A stretch of 46,200 nt of DNA from contig CACYZY010000008.1 in assembly GCA_902779085.1 (NCBI GenBank), positions 1 to 46,200 of the forward strand, given 5' to 3'. Position numbers and translations under genes: made by a program. The DNA comes from an uncultured Bacteroidales bacterium. GTDB lineage: Bacteria > Bacteroidota > Bacteroidia > Bacteroidales > Bacteroidaceae. The notes under the pieces were generated by a model, which saw only the letters and a list, made by a program, of their open reading frames with translations, was not told the DNA's origin and did not search any database. Shown in pieces: positions 25,587 to 33,290 of this stretch (the first letter of the stretch is position 1; every line of letters begins with the position of its first letter).

Positions 25587-27491
25587 TTATTGGTCAAAAG
25601 TCAATGCATTGTATATACCTTCCTCGTCCATTCCACATAGATGATAGAGGTCGTCGGGGGAACCATGCTCAATAAATGAGTCTGGTAAACCAATGCGTTT
25701 AACCAGAGGTGTATAGCCATGGTCTGACATAAACTCCATTACGGCGCTACCCATGCCTCCTTTCCGTATACCGTCTTCTATGGTGATGATATGATGGAAT
25801 TTTTTGCCAATTTCTTCCAGCATTTCTGTATCTATTGGTTTGAGGAATCGCAAATCATAGTGAGCTATGCTTAACCCTTTATCCTTTTCTGCTTTAGCTA
25901 TGGCTTCAGCTGCTACATTGCCAATAGGGCCAATGGTGATGACTGCTATATCTGAACCATCTTTTAACTTCCTTCCTTTTCCAACAGGCAATTCTTCCAT
26001 GGGCTGGCGCCAGTTAGTGTTTATGCCTCTTCCCCTAGGATATCGAATTACAAAAGGTCCCTTGTTTGGCAGTTGAGCCGTAAACATCAAATTACGCAAT
26101 TCTATCTCATTCATCGGCGAGGCGATGGTTAGGTTGGGGATAGGGCGTAAAGCTGCCATATCAAGCATACCATGGTGTGTTGGACCGTCTTCACCTACTA
26201 TACCCGCCCTGTCGATGCAAAATACTACTGGAAGATTTAGAAATGCCACGTCATGAATGATATGGTCGTAAGCACGTTGTAAGAACGAAGAATAGATAGC
26301 ACAGAAAGGCTGCATGCCTTCTTTAGCCAAACCACCGCTGAATGTCACGGCATGCCCTTCAGCGATACCTACATCGAAAGTACGTTCCGGGAATACCTCC
26401 TTCAATTTGTTCATGCTAGTGCCTTGCAGCATGGCTGCAGTAATGCCAACAATCTTGTAGTTCTGCTTAGCCAGTTCTACCAAAGTCTCGCCAAAGACAT
26501 CCTGGTATTTTGGTGGCAGGTTTGTAGTGTCTTCAGGGATACGCTCACCTGTCTCAGGGTTGAACTTGCTAGTAGCATGCCAAAATGCAGGGTCTTCCTC
26601 TGCGGGTTTGAATCCTTTCCCCTTCTTGGTGTGCAGATGCAGCAGTTTAGGCCCTTTCATGTCCTTGATATTATTCAGCACTCGTATGATTTCTTCGACG
26701 TTGTGGCCGTCAATAGGACCGAAATAACGGATGTTAAGGCCTTCAAACATGTTCTGCTGATTAGCAGCGATAGATTTGAGACTGTTGCCTAAGCGTATGA
26801 ACATCTTGCGGCGCTCATCATTGAGCAACCCTAGTTTTTCCATGGCGATTGATGCCTTGTAGCGCAGTTGATTGTAACTGGTAGTGGTAGTTAGGTTCAA
26901 TAGATAATGTTTCATGCCACCAACGCTGTTATCAATCGACATGTTATTGTCATTAAGGATAATCAACAGGTCGTTAGGCATGGAAGAGGCATTGTTCAGC
27001 CCTTCAAAAGCCAATCCACCACTCATGCTACCATCGCCAATTACTGCCACTACGTGCTTGTCCTGTTCTCCTTTCAACTGAGCTGCTACCGCCATACCCA
27101 AAGCAGCCGAAATGGAATTTGATGCATGCCCACAGGCAAAAGTGTCGTAATCGCTTTCATCTGGAGATGGGAACGGACGAATTCCCTTGAACTGGCGATT
27201 GGTGGCAAATGCTTCGCGCCTGCCAGTCAGTATTTTATGCCCATATGCCTGGTGCCCTACATCCCATACAATTAGGTCATTTGGTGTATGGAACACATAA
27301 TGCAAGGCAACGGTCAGCTCTACTGTGCCCAGACTCGAACCAAAATGCCCAGGGTTGCGAGAAACTTCTTTGATTATATCGTTTCTCAGTTCCTTACAAA
27401 CTTGTGGAAGTTGTTTTACAGGAATCTTCCGCAAATCTTCAGGGTCATTAATTTGTTCAAGGAGGCTATATAATGGTTGTTCTTCGTTCAT
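25587..27491 (-). CDS. dxs: 1-deoxy-D-xylulose-5-phosphate synthase
   Basis: This is a protein of 634 residues, the family's usual length. It joins pyruvate and glyceraldehyde 3-phosphate with thiamine diphosphate, the first step of the MEP isoprenoid route, in the cytosol. Motifs: [20 protein letters not shown], the ThDP/Mg site [50 protein letters not shown] (with the catalytic Glu), and [17 protein letters not shown]. It leads a dxs-trkA-trkH gene run. A -7-like box (TAAATTTG, 27518-27511 minus) lies 20 bases upstream of the ATG. Confidence 0.97.
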   Translation of the reverse strand: MNEEQPLYSLLEQINDPEDLRKIPVKQLPQVCKELRNDIIKEVSRNPGHFGSSLGTVELTVALHYVFHTPNDLIVWDVGHQAYGHKILTGRREAFATNRQFKGIRPFPSPDESDYDTFACGHASNSISAALGMAVAAQLKGEQDKHVVAVIGDGSMSGGLAFEGLNNASSMPNDLLIILNDNNMSIDNSVGGMKHYLLNLTTTTSYNQLRYKASIAMEKLGLLNDERRKMFIRLGNSLKSIAANQQNMFEGLNIRYFGPIDGHNVEEIIRVLNNIKDMKGPKLLHLHTKKGKGFKPAEEDPAFWHATSKFNPETGERIPEDTTNLPPKYQDVFGETLVELAKQNYKIVGITAAMLQGTSMNKLKEVFPERTFDVGIAEGHAVTFSGGLAKEGMQPFCAIYSSFLQRAYDHIIHDVAFLNLPVVFCIDRAGIVGEDGPTHHGMLDMAALRPIPNLTIASPMNEIELRNLMFTAQLPNKGPFVIRYPRGRGINTNWRQPMEELPVGKGRKLKDGSDIAVITIGPIGNVAAEAIAKAEKDKGLSIAHYDLRFLKPIDTEMLEEIGKKFHHIITIEDGIRKGGMGSAVMEFMSDHGYTPLVKRIGLPDSFIEHGSPDDLYHLCGMDEEGIYNALTFDQ

Positions 27492-27510
27492 ATTTTACCA
27501 CTTTGGATGC

Positions 27511-27539
27511 AAATTTACATAAATAAACGTTATCTTTGC
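27511..27539. promoter_or_regulatory. Divergent promoter boxes between dxs and the GSCFA gene
   Basis: Minus strand: TAAATTTG (27518-27511) toward dxs. Plus strand: TATCTTTG (27532-27539) toward the GSCFA gene, 25 bases before its ATG. The two -7 boxes lie only 13 bases apart, so polymerases could compete. -33 boxes are not clear. Confidence 0.5.
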
Positions 27540-27564
27540 ACGAAGATAAAGAAAAAATATCAGC

Positions 27565-28560
27565 ATGCACCTCTTTACAAGCGTTGAAATTAACAAAATC
27601 TCACCACAATTGGACTACCGTGATTTCCTGCTGATCATGGGCTCTTGTTTTGCCACAGAGATGGGTTCACGCTTGCAAGATATCAAGATGAATTGTCAAC
27701 TCAATCCTTTTGGTGTATTATATAATCCGATGAGTATCGCCTCATCCTTGCGTACATTGTTAAAAAATAAATATCCAACGGAGGATGATTTTATCTCCCA
27801 TGAGGGATTATGGCACAGCCTTTCTTTCCATGGAGATTTCTCTGCCCCAACGAAAGAGGGGCTATGGAGGAATATTCAACATTCACTCGATGCAAACAAG
27901 GATGTATTAAAACAGATTTCATGCTTGCTGGTGACATTTGGTTCTGCCTATGTATATGAATGGAAAGAAAACGGGAAGGTGGTGGCCAATTGCCATAAGT
28001 TGCCAGATAAGCTATTTAATAGGAGGCGTTTGGAAGTTAGTGAAATAGTAGATGCTTACAAGAATTTGTTAGATGATTTATGGCAGGTCAATCCCACCCT
28101 GAGGGTGTTGTTTACTGTCAGTCCTATCCGGCATGTTCGTGATGGATTACACGAAAATCAACTTAGCAAGAGTACGCTGCTATTGGCTATAGATCAACTT
28201 AAACGGTTGTTCCCAGATAAGGTACAGTATTTCCCAGCTTATGAACTGCTGCTGGATGAATTGCGTGACTACCGTTTTTATGCTGATGATCTGGTGCATC
28301 CCTCTCGTATGGCAGTAGATTATATTTGGCAACGTTTCTCAGAGGCTTGTTTCAGCCAAGACACTTTGATGTTGATGAAAAGTGTTAAAGAAATTAAAAT
28401 AATGATGGAACATCGCCCTTTGCATCCCGAATCAGAAGAATATGTACGCTTTTTACAACAAATTGTGTTAAAAATAGAAACACTTTCAGAAAAATATCCT
28501 TACTTTGACTTCGATAAAGAAAAAGAATCATGTCTTACCAGATTGAACAGATTGCATTAG
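27565..28560 (+). CDS. GSCFA-domain protein
   Basis: This is a protein of 331 residues. The name-giving motif is seen as MGSCFATEMGSRLQD near residue 27, followed by NPFGVLYNPMSIASSL and DDFISHEGLWHSLSFHGDFS. Later VTFGSAYVYEWKENGKVVAN and TVSPIRHVRDG suggest a relationship to SGNH-type hydrolases, with Ser in GSCFA and His in a late DDLVHPSRMA. Activity of this family is not established to my knowledge. Its last 31 bases overlap the MurF-Alr gene, so the two are co-translated; this neighbourhood suggests a link to the cell wall. Confidence 0.9.
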   Translation: MHLFTSVEINKISPQLDYRDFLLIMGSCFATEMGSRLQDIKMNCQLNPFGVLYNPMSIASSLRTLLKNKYPTEDDFISHEGLWHSLSFHGDFSAPTKEGLWRNIQHSLDANKDVLKQISCLLVTFGSAYVYEWKENGKVVANCHKLPDKLFNRRRLEVSEIVDAYKNLLDDLWQVNPTLRVLFTVSPIRHVRDGLHENQLSKSTLLLAIDQLKRLFPDKVQYFPAYELLLDELRDYRFYADDLVHPSRMAVDYIWQRFSEACFSQDTLMLMKSVKEIKIMMEHRPLHPESEEYVRFLQQIVLKIETLSEKYPYFDFDKEKESCLTRLNRLH

Positions 28561-31010
28561 AGATGGGCGCATTTAAGGTAGGTGATACCCCTGCTACCAT
28601 CGATTGGCTGTTGACTGACAGCCGTTCCCTCAGTTTCCCTGAGGCAACCCTGTTCTTTGCCTTGACGACAAAGCGCAACAGTGGCGCACACTATATAAAA
28701 GAGCTTTACCAACGTGGCGTAAGAAATTTCGTTGTTTCACGTTCAGATTATCCTGAGGTGGAAGCACTCAATATACAGGATGCCAACTTCTTGTTGGTGC
28801 CGGATACACTCAGTGCCTTACAAAAACTAGCACAAAGCATCAGAAAACAGTTTAACATCCCTGTCATTGGCGTTACAGGTAGCAATGGCAAGACCATTGT
28901 GAAGGAATGGCTGTACCAGCTATTAAGCCCAGATAGGGTAGTGGTGCGTTCTCCTCGCAGCTATAATTCGCAGATTGGCGTGCCACTCTCAGTGTGGCAG
29001 TTGCGTGAAGGAACCGAGCTTGCTATCTTTGAAGCAGGCATTTCCCAACCAGGCGAAATGGAAGCATTGCGTGAAATCATACAACCTAGTATTGGTGTGC
29101 TTACCAACATAGGAGGGGCCCATCAGGAGAACTTTTTCTCACGTCAGGTGAAGTGTATGGAGAAGCTGACGCTTTTTAGAGATAGTGAAGTGGTAATCTA
29201 TAACGGTGATGATGATTTTATCAATAATTGTGTGAGCAATTCTCTGCTGGCTACTCGATCTATGGCTTGGAGCCGTAAAGATGCAGACCGCCCATTATAT
29301 ATTAGTAAAGTGGAGAAAGGTGATGAAAGTACTAAGATTACTTATCATTACCTTGATATGGAGAACCAGTTTACGTTACCTTTTATCGACGATGCTTCTA
29401 TAGAGAATTCTCTCAACTGCTTAGGTGTGTGCTGCTACTTGATGCTTCCACCAGAACAGATTGCTGAGCGTATGGCACACCTGGAGCCAGTAGCTATGCG
29501 ATTGGAGGTAAAGGAAGGAAAGAACAACTGCCTGCTTATCAACGATAGTTACAATTCTGATCTCACTTCATTGGAGTTGGCTTTGGATTTCTTGTATCGT
29601 CGTTCGCAAGACAAACAGTTGAAACGCACCTTGATATTGAGCGACATCTTGGAAACAGGGAAAAAGGCTCACATGCTTTATGGACAGGTCGCACAGTTGC
29701 TTAAGAGTAAAAACATAGAGCGTATCATTGGTGTAGGAGAGGAAATATGTTCTTGTGCCGACGAGTTCAATATTGAAAAATCATTTTTCTTATCGACGGC
29801 AGAGTTGCTTAAAGCAATCGATGAACGCGAGCTGAAACTGGATCACGAGATCATCCTTATCAAGGGTGCCCGTAAGTTTGGCTTTGATGAATTGACAGAA
29901 GTTATCGAGAAGAAAGTACATGAAACCATCTTAGAGGTTAACTTGGGTGCTTTGGTAGAGAACTACAACTACTACCGCAGCTTGCTGAAGCCTACCACCA
30001 AGATGGTATGCATGGTAAAGGCATCAGCTTATGGTGCAGGTGCTATCGAAGTAGCACGCACCTTACAGGATCATCGGGTAGATTACTTGGCAGTGGCGGT
30101 GGCGGATGAGGGAGCAGAACTTCGTAAGGCTGGTATCCATGCAAACATCCTCATCATGAATCCAGAGATGACAGCTTTCAAAACCATGTTTGACTATAAG
30201 CTGGAACCTGAGGTATACAGCTTCCACTGGCTGGAGGCATTGATCGATGCTGCTGAGAAAGAGGGTATCACCAACTTCCCGATACATATAAAACTGGATA
30301 CAGGTATGCACCGTTTAGGCTTTGACCCTTCCGATATGCCTGCACTGATTAAACGACTGAAAAGTCAGAATGCATTGATTGCTCGTTCGGTGTTTTCACA
30401 TTTCGTGGGTAGCGACTCTGAGGAGTTTGATGCATTCACATGTCGCCAGATGAATACGTTTCTGAAGGCGTCTAATGAACTGCAGGCTGCTTTCTCGCAT
30501 AAGATATTACGTCACATTTGCAATTCAGCAGGCATTGAGCGTTTCCCGAGCATCCAATTGGATATGGTTCGTTTGGGCTTGGGACTCTATGGTATCAACC
30601 CTATCACCAATGCAGTGATGCATAACGTGTGCACCCTCAAGACTACCATCTTGCAGACTCACGATGTACCAGCTGACGAGACAGTAGGCTATAGTCGCAA
30701 GGGGCATCTTACCAGACCATCGCGCATAGCTGCCATACCTATTGGCTATGCAGATGGCTTGAATCGCCATCTGGGTAATGGTCATTGCTATTGCTTGGTA
30801 AATGGTAAGAAAGCTCCTTATGTGGGTAATATCTGTATGGATGTGTGTATGATTGATGTTACTGACATCGATTGTAAGGAAGGTGATAAGGTGGAGATAT
30901 TTGGTGACAACTTGCCAGTGACTGTGCTTAGTGATGCACTGGATACCATCCCATACGAAGTACTTACTAGTGTGAGCAATCGTGTAAAACGAATATATTT
31001 CCAAGATTGA
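28530..31010 (+). CDS. alr: Bifunctional UDP-MurNAc-tripeptide:D-Ala-D-Ala ligase / alanine racemase
   Basis: This is a protein of 826 residues, a fusion of two wall enzymes common in Bacteroidetes. Residues 1 to about 455 are MurF-like: P-loop VTGSNGKT (115-122), AIFEAGISQPGEMEAL, NIGGAHQENF, NDSYNSD. Residues about 465-826 are alanine racemase: the PLP lysine lies in VCMVKASAYGAG (Lys 497), followed by IKLDTGMHRLGF, ICNSAGIERFPS and the second catalytic Tyr in VGYSRKGHL. The racemase makes D-Ala, which (as D-Ala-D-Ala) the ligase adds to the wall precursor. It overlaps the GSCFA gene by 31 bases. Cytosolic. Confidence 0.95.
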   Translation: MSYQIEQIALEMGAFKVGDTPATIDWLLTDSRSLSFPEATLFFALTTKRNSGAHYIKELYQRGVRNFVVSRSDYPEVEALNIQDANFLLVPDTLSALQKLAQSIRKQFNIPVIGVTGSNGKTIVKEWLYQLLSPDRVVVRSPRSYNSQIGVPLSVWQLREGTELAIFEAGISQPGEMEALREIIQPSIGVLTNIGGAHQENFFSRQVKCMEKLTLFRDSEVVIYNGDDDFINNCVSNSLLATRSMAWSRKDADRPLYISKVEKGDESTKITYHYLDMENQFTLPFIDDASIENSLNCLGVCCYLMLPPEQIAERMAHLEPVAMRLEVKEGKNNCLLINDSYNSDLTSLELALDFLYRRSQDKQLKRTLILSDILETGKKAHMLYGQVAQLLKSKNIERIIGVGEEICSCADEFNIEKSFFLSTAELLKAIDERELKLDHEIILIKGARKFGFDELTEVIEKKVHETILEVNLGALVENYNYYRSLLKPTTKMVCMVKASAYGAGAIEVARTLQDHRVDYLAVAVADEGAELRKAGIHANILIMNPEMTAFKTMFDYKLEPEVYSFHWLEALIDAAEKEGITNFPIHIKLDTGMHRLGFDPSDMPALIKRLKSQNALIARSVFSHFVGSDSEEFDAFTCRQMNTFLKASNELQAAFSHKILRHICNSAGIERFPSIQLDMVRLGLGLYGINPITNAVMHNVCTLKTTILQTHDVPADETVGYSRKGHLTRPSRIAAIPIGYADGLNRHLGNGHCYCLVNGKKAPYVGNICMDVCMIDVTDIDCKEGDKVEIFGDNLPVTVLSDALDTIPYEVLTSVSNRVKRIYFQD

Positions 31011-31042
31011 TGATTATTATTAACAATTAAAACAATAGAATT

Positions 31043-31264
31043 ATGGAAAACTTACTGTTAATGTTTATGCCTTCGGGCTCAGAGTGGATCATTATCGCGT
31101 TGATTATCCTGTTGTTGTTTGGTGGCAAAAAGATTCCTGAACTGATGAAGGGTCTTGGTAAGGGCGTTAAGAGTTTCAAGGACGGTGTCAATGAGGCTAA
31201 AAATGAAATCAACGACGCTACAAAGGAACTTGAAGACAAGGATACAAAGGCAAAGGATAATTGA
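31043..31264 (+). CDS. tatA: Sec-independent translocase subunit TatA
   Basis: This is a protein of 73 residues. One N-terminal membrane helix ([15 protein letters not shown]), the hinge [13 protein letters not shown], an amphipathic helix and a charged tail ([20 protein letters not shown]), the TatA plan. It oligomerises to form the passage for folded proteins. The start lies 32 bases after the MurF-Alr stop. tatC follows after 10 bases. Confidence 0.96.
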   Translation: MENLLLMFMPSGSEWIIIALIILLLFGGKKIPELMKGLGKGVKSFKDGVNEAKNEINDATKELEDKDTKAKDN

Positions 31265-31274
31265 TAATTAGAGA

Positions 31275-33290
31275 ATGGAAGACAGAGAGTTGACGTTTTG
31301 GGAACACCTTGATGTGTTACGATGGGCACTGGCCCGAATTGTGGGATTGTGGTTTGTGCTGGCGATAGGTTTCTTTATTGCCATGCCTTACATTTTCGAC
31401 CCTGTTATCATGGGGCCGTGCCACGACAACTTTGTCTTCTATGCATTCTTACGAAAGATAGGTGAGATGTTCAATTTGACGGGTGATTTCTTTACCCAGC
31501 GTTTTGACATCAAACTGCAGAACATCAACTTAGCTGCACCTTTCTTTGTGCATCTCACCACATCATTCGTACTATCTATTGTTATTCTGGTTCCATATAT
31601 CTTCTGGGAAATCTGGCTTTTCATCCGTCCAGCTCTCTATCCCAACGAGGCTGCTGGTGTGCGCAAGGCTTTACTGTTAGGTAACATCATGTTCTATATC
31701 GGTATGGCTGTTGGCTATTTCGTGGTCTATCCGTTAGCTTTGCGTTTCCTTTCTACCTATGACTTGAGTGACAATATCGATACCCTTATCTCGCTGAATT
31801 CCTACATCGACAACTTCATGATGTTAGTACTGGCGATGGGCATCGCTTTCGAATTGCCTTTGGTTACTTGGCTGCTCTCTCTCTTTGGCTTGCTTACCCG
31901 CAGTACTTTGCGTGAGTATCGTCGCCATGCCCTCGTTGTTATTGTTATCGCTTCAGCTATCATCACCCCTACGGGTGACCCATTTACTTTGACTGCTGTG
32001 GCATTACCTTTGTATGCTCTCTATGAGTTAAGTATCTTCATGGTGAAAGAAGATAAAGACGAAGAGGAAGAAGAAAAATCTTCGTCTAACAAAGGAAACG
32101 ATGGAGGAAACAATGGCGGTCCTAAGCCTGCTTTGGAAAAGAAACCCGATGGAGGTGGTACTCCTGATTCACCTGCAGCTGAGGCCAAAGAAATAAAACC
32201 GGAGAATAGGGATATCAAAGAAACGTTCCGCCTACAACGTGAGGCTGCAGAACAGGCAAAAATAGAGGCTAAGAACAAAGCTTTACAGGAGCGCTTGGAT
32301 AAAGCTGCAGCTGCTACAGGTGTAGCTGGTGCTGCGGCTGAAACTTCCGATGCTGCTGACGCCACTACTAAAGAATTGACTGCCAATACTGACCCATCTG
32401 TGAAGGATGCGCTGGCTGAGGCTAAAGAGGCTACAGTAGTAAAAAAGAAACGTGAACCTCGCATGGTCATCATCAACGATGAGATTTATTGGGAGGAAGG
32501 CCCTGAGGTGGATGTAGTTGAAGAGTCGCCTGCAGAGGAACAAAAGGCTGAAGAATTGCCTGCAGATAATAAAGAAGCTGATGAGAATACACCTGTAGAA
32601 GGTGAAACTACTGCAGAACCTGCATCTGAGGATTCTACGACCCCTGAGACTACACAGGGACAAACATCTGTTGATGAGCCTATTTCTGAAACGCCAGCGC
32701 AGGAAACAGTGAAAGAAGAAGCTGCTACAGAAAAAGCTCCTGTTGATGATATTGTAGAAGATACTCCAAATAAAGCTACAACAGCTGATGCTCCTTCTGT
32801 TAATGCATCTACAGAAAGCTCATTAGCGGATCCTTATATGCAGGAACCCATCAATAAACCTGACGTTTTAAATGAGCCTTATTATGACGATCCCGAGGCG
32901 ATGCCAGACCTCAGCAACTACTATGCTGAAACTCACCGAGAGATAGCGGAGGAAGAAGCTGCCGAGGCTTTGGCTAATACATCAAATGATGTGGTATCAC
33001 TGGCAGATGCCATTCCATCGGTCTCTGAGATGCCAGCTTCTACTAATAGTATTGTTGAGCAGGCTCGTTTGGCTGCTGAAAATGCACGAAAGGCTGCCGA
33101 ACAAGCTGTCAAGGCAGCTCAAGAAGCAGCACGTATCGCAGAGGAAACTGCTAAAGCCGCAGAAGCCGCTGCAAAAGCTGCCGCAGAAGAAGCTGCAAGA
33201 GCTGCAGCTGATGAAGCAGCTAAAGCAGCTGCAAAGTCTGCCATAGATGTCAGTAGCATTCGTTATGACTACGGCAGATTCAACAGTTAA
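31275..33290 (+). CDS. tatC: Sec-independent translocase TatC with a very long C-terminal extension
   Basis: This is a protein of 671 residues; usual TatC proteins have about 240-280. Residues 1-258 are a complete TatC: TFWEHLDVLRWALAR, six hydrophobic helices, YIFWEIWLFIRPALYPNE with the conserved Glu (112), and SYIDNFMMLVLAMGIAFELP. The remaining 413 residues have no membrane helix. First comes an acidic start (KEDKDEEEEEKSSS), then Gly/Asn/Pro-rich, then a basic-acidic helix (about 310-345) and KKKREPRMVIINDEIYWEEG (about 392-411), then a Glu/Thr/Pro-rich low-complexity region. It ends in an Ala/Lys/Glu helix (602-655) with repeating AAxxA steps, ending SSIRYDYGRFNS. It should face the cytosol. 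Its role is unknown. The gene overlaps the following helicase gene. Confidence 0.94.
   Translation: MEDRELTFWEHLDVLRWALARIVGLWFVLAIGFFIAMPYIFDPVIMGPCHDNFVFYAFLRKIGEMFNLTGDFFTQRFDIKLQNINLAAPFFVHLTTSFVLSIVILVPYIFWEIWLFIRPALYPNEAAGVRKALLLGNIMFYIGMAVGYFVVYPLALRFLSTYDLSDNIDTLISLNSYIDNFMMLVLAMGIAFELPLVTWLLSLFGLLTRSTLREYRRHALVVIVIASAIITPTGDPFTLTAVALPLYALYELSIFMVKEDKDEEEEEKSSSNKGNDGGNNGGPKPALEKKPDGGGTPDSPAAEAKEIKPENRDIKETFRLQREAAEQAKIEAKNKALQERLDKAAAATGVAGAAAETSDAADATTKELTANTDPSVKDALAEAKEATVVKKKREPRMVIINDEIYWEEGPEVDVVEESPAEEQKAEELPADNKEADENTPVEGETTAEPASEDSTTPETTQGQTSVDEPISETPAQETVKEEAATEKAPVDDIVEDTPNKATTADAPSVNASTESSLADPYMQEPINKPDVLNEPYYDDPEAMPDLSNYYAETHREIAEEEAAEALANTSNDVVSLADAIPSVSEMPASTNSIVEQARLAAENARKAAEQAVKAAQEAARIAEETAKAAEAAAKAAAEEAARAAADEAAKAAAKSAIDVSSIRYDYGRFNS

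Noticed and set aside
25556-25597. Longer start for trkA
   Set aside because: The Rossmann fold starts directly at ATG 25555; the extra residues have no counterpart in the family.
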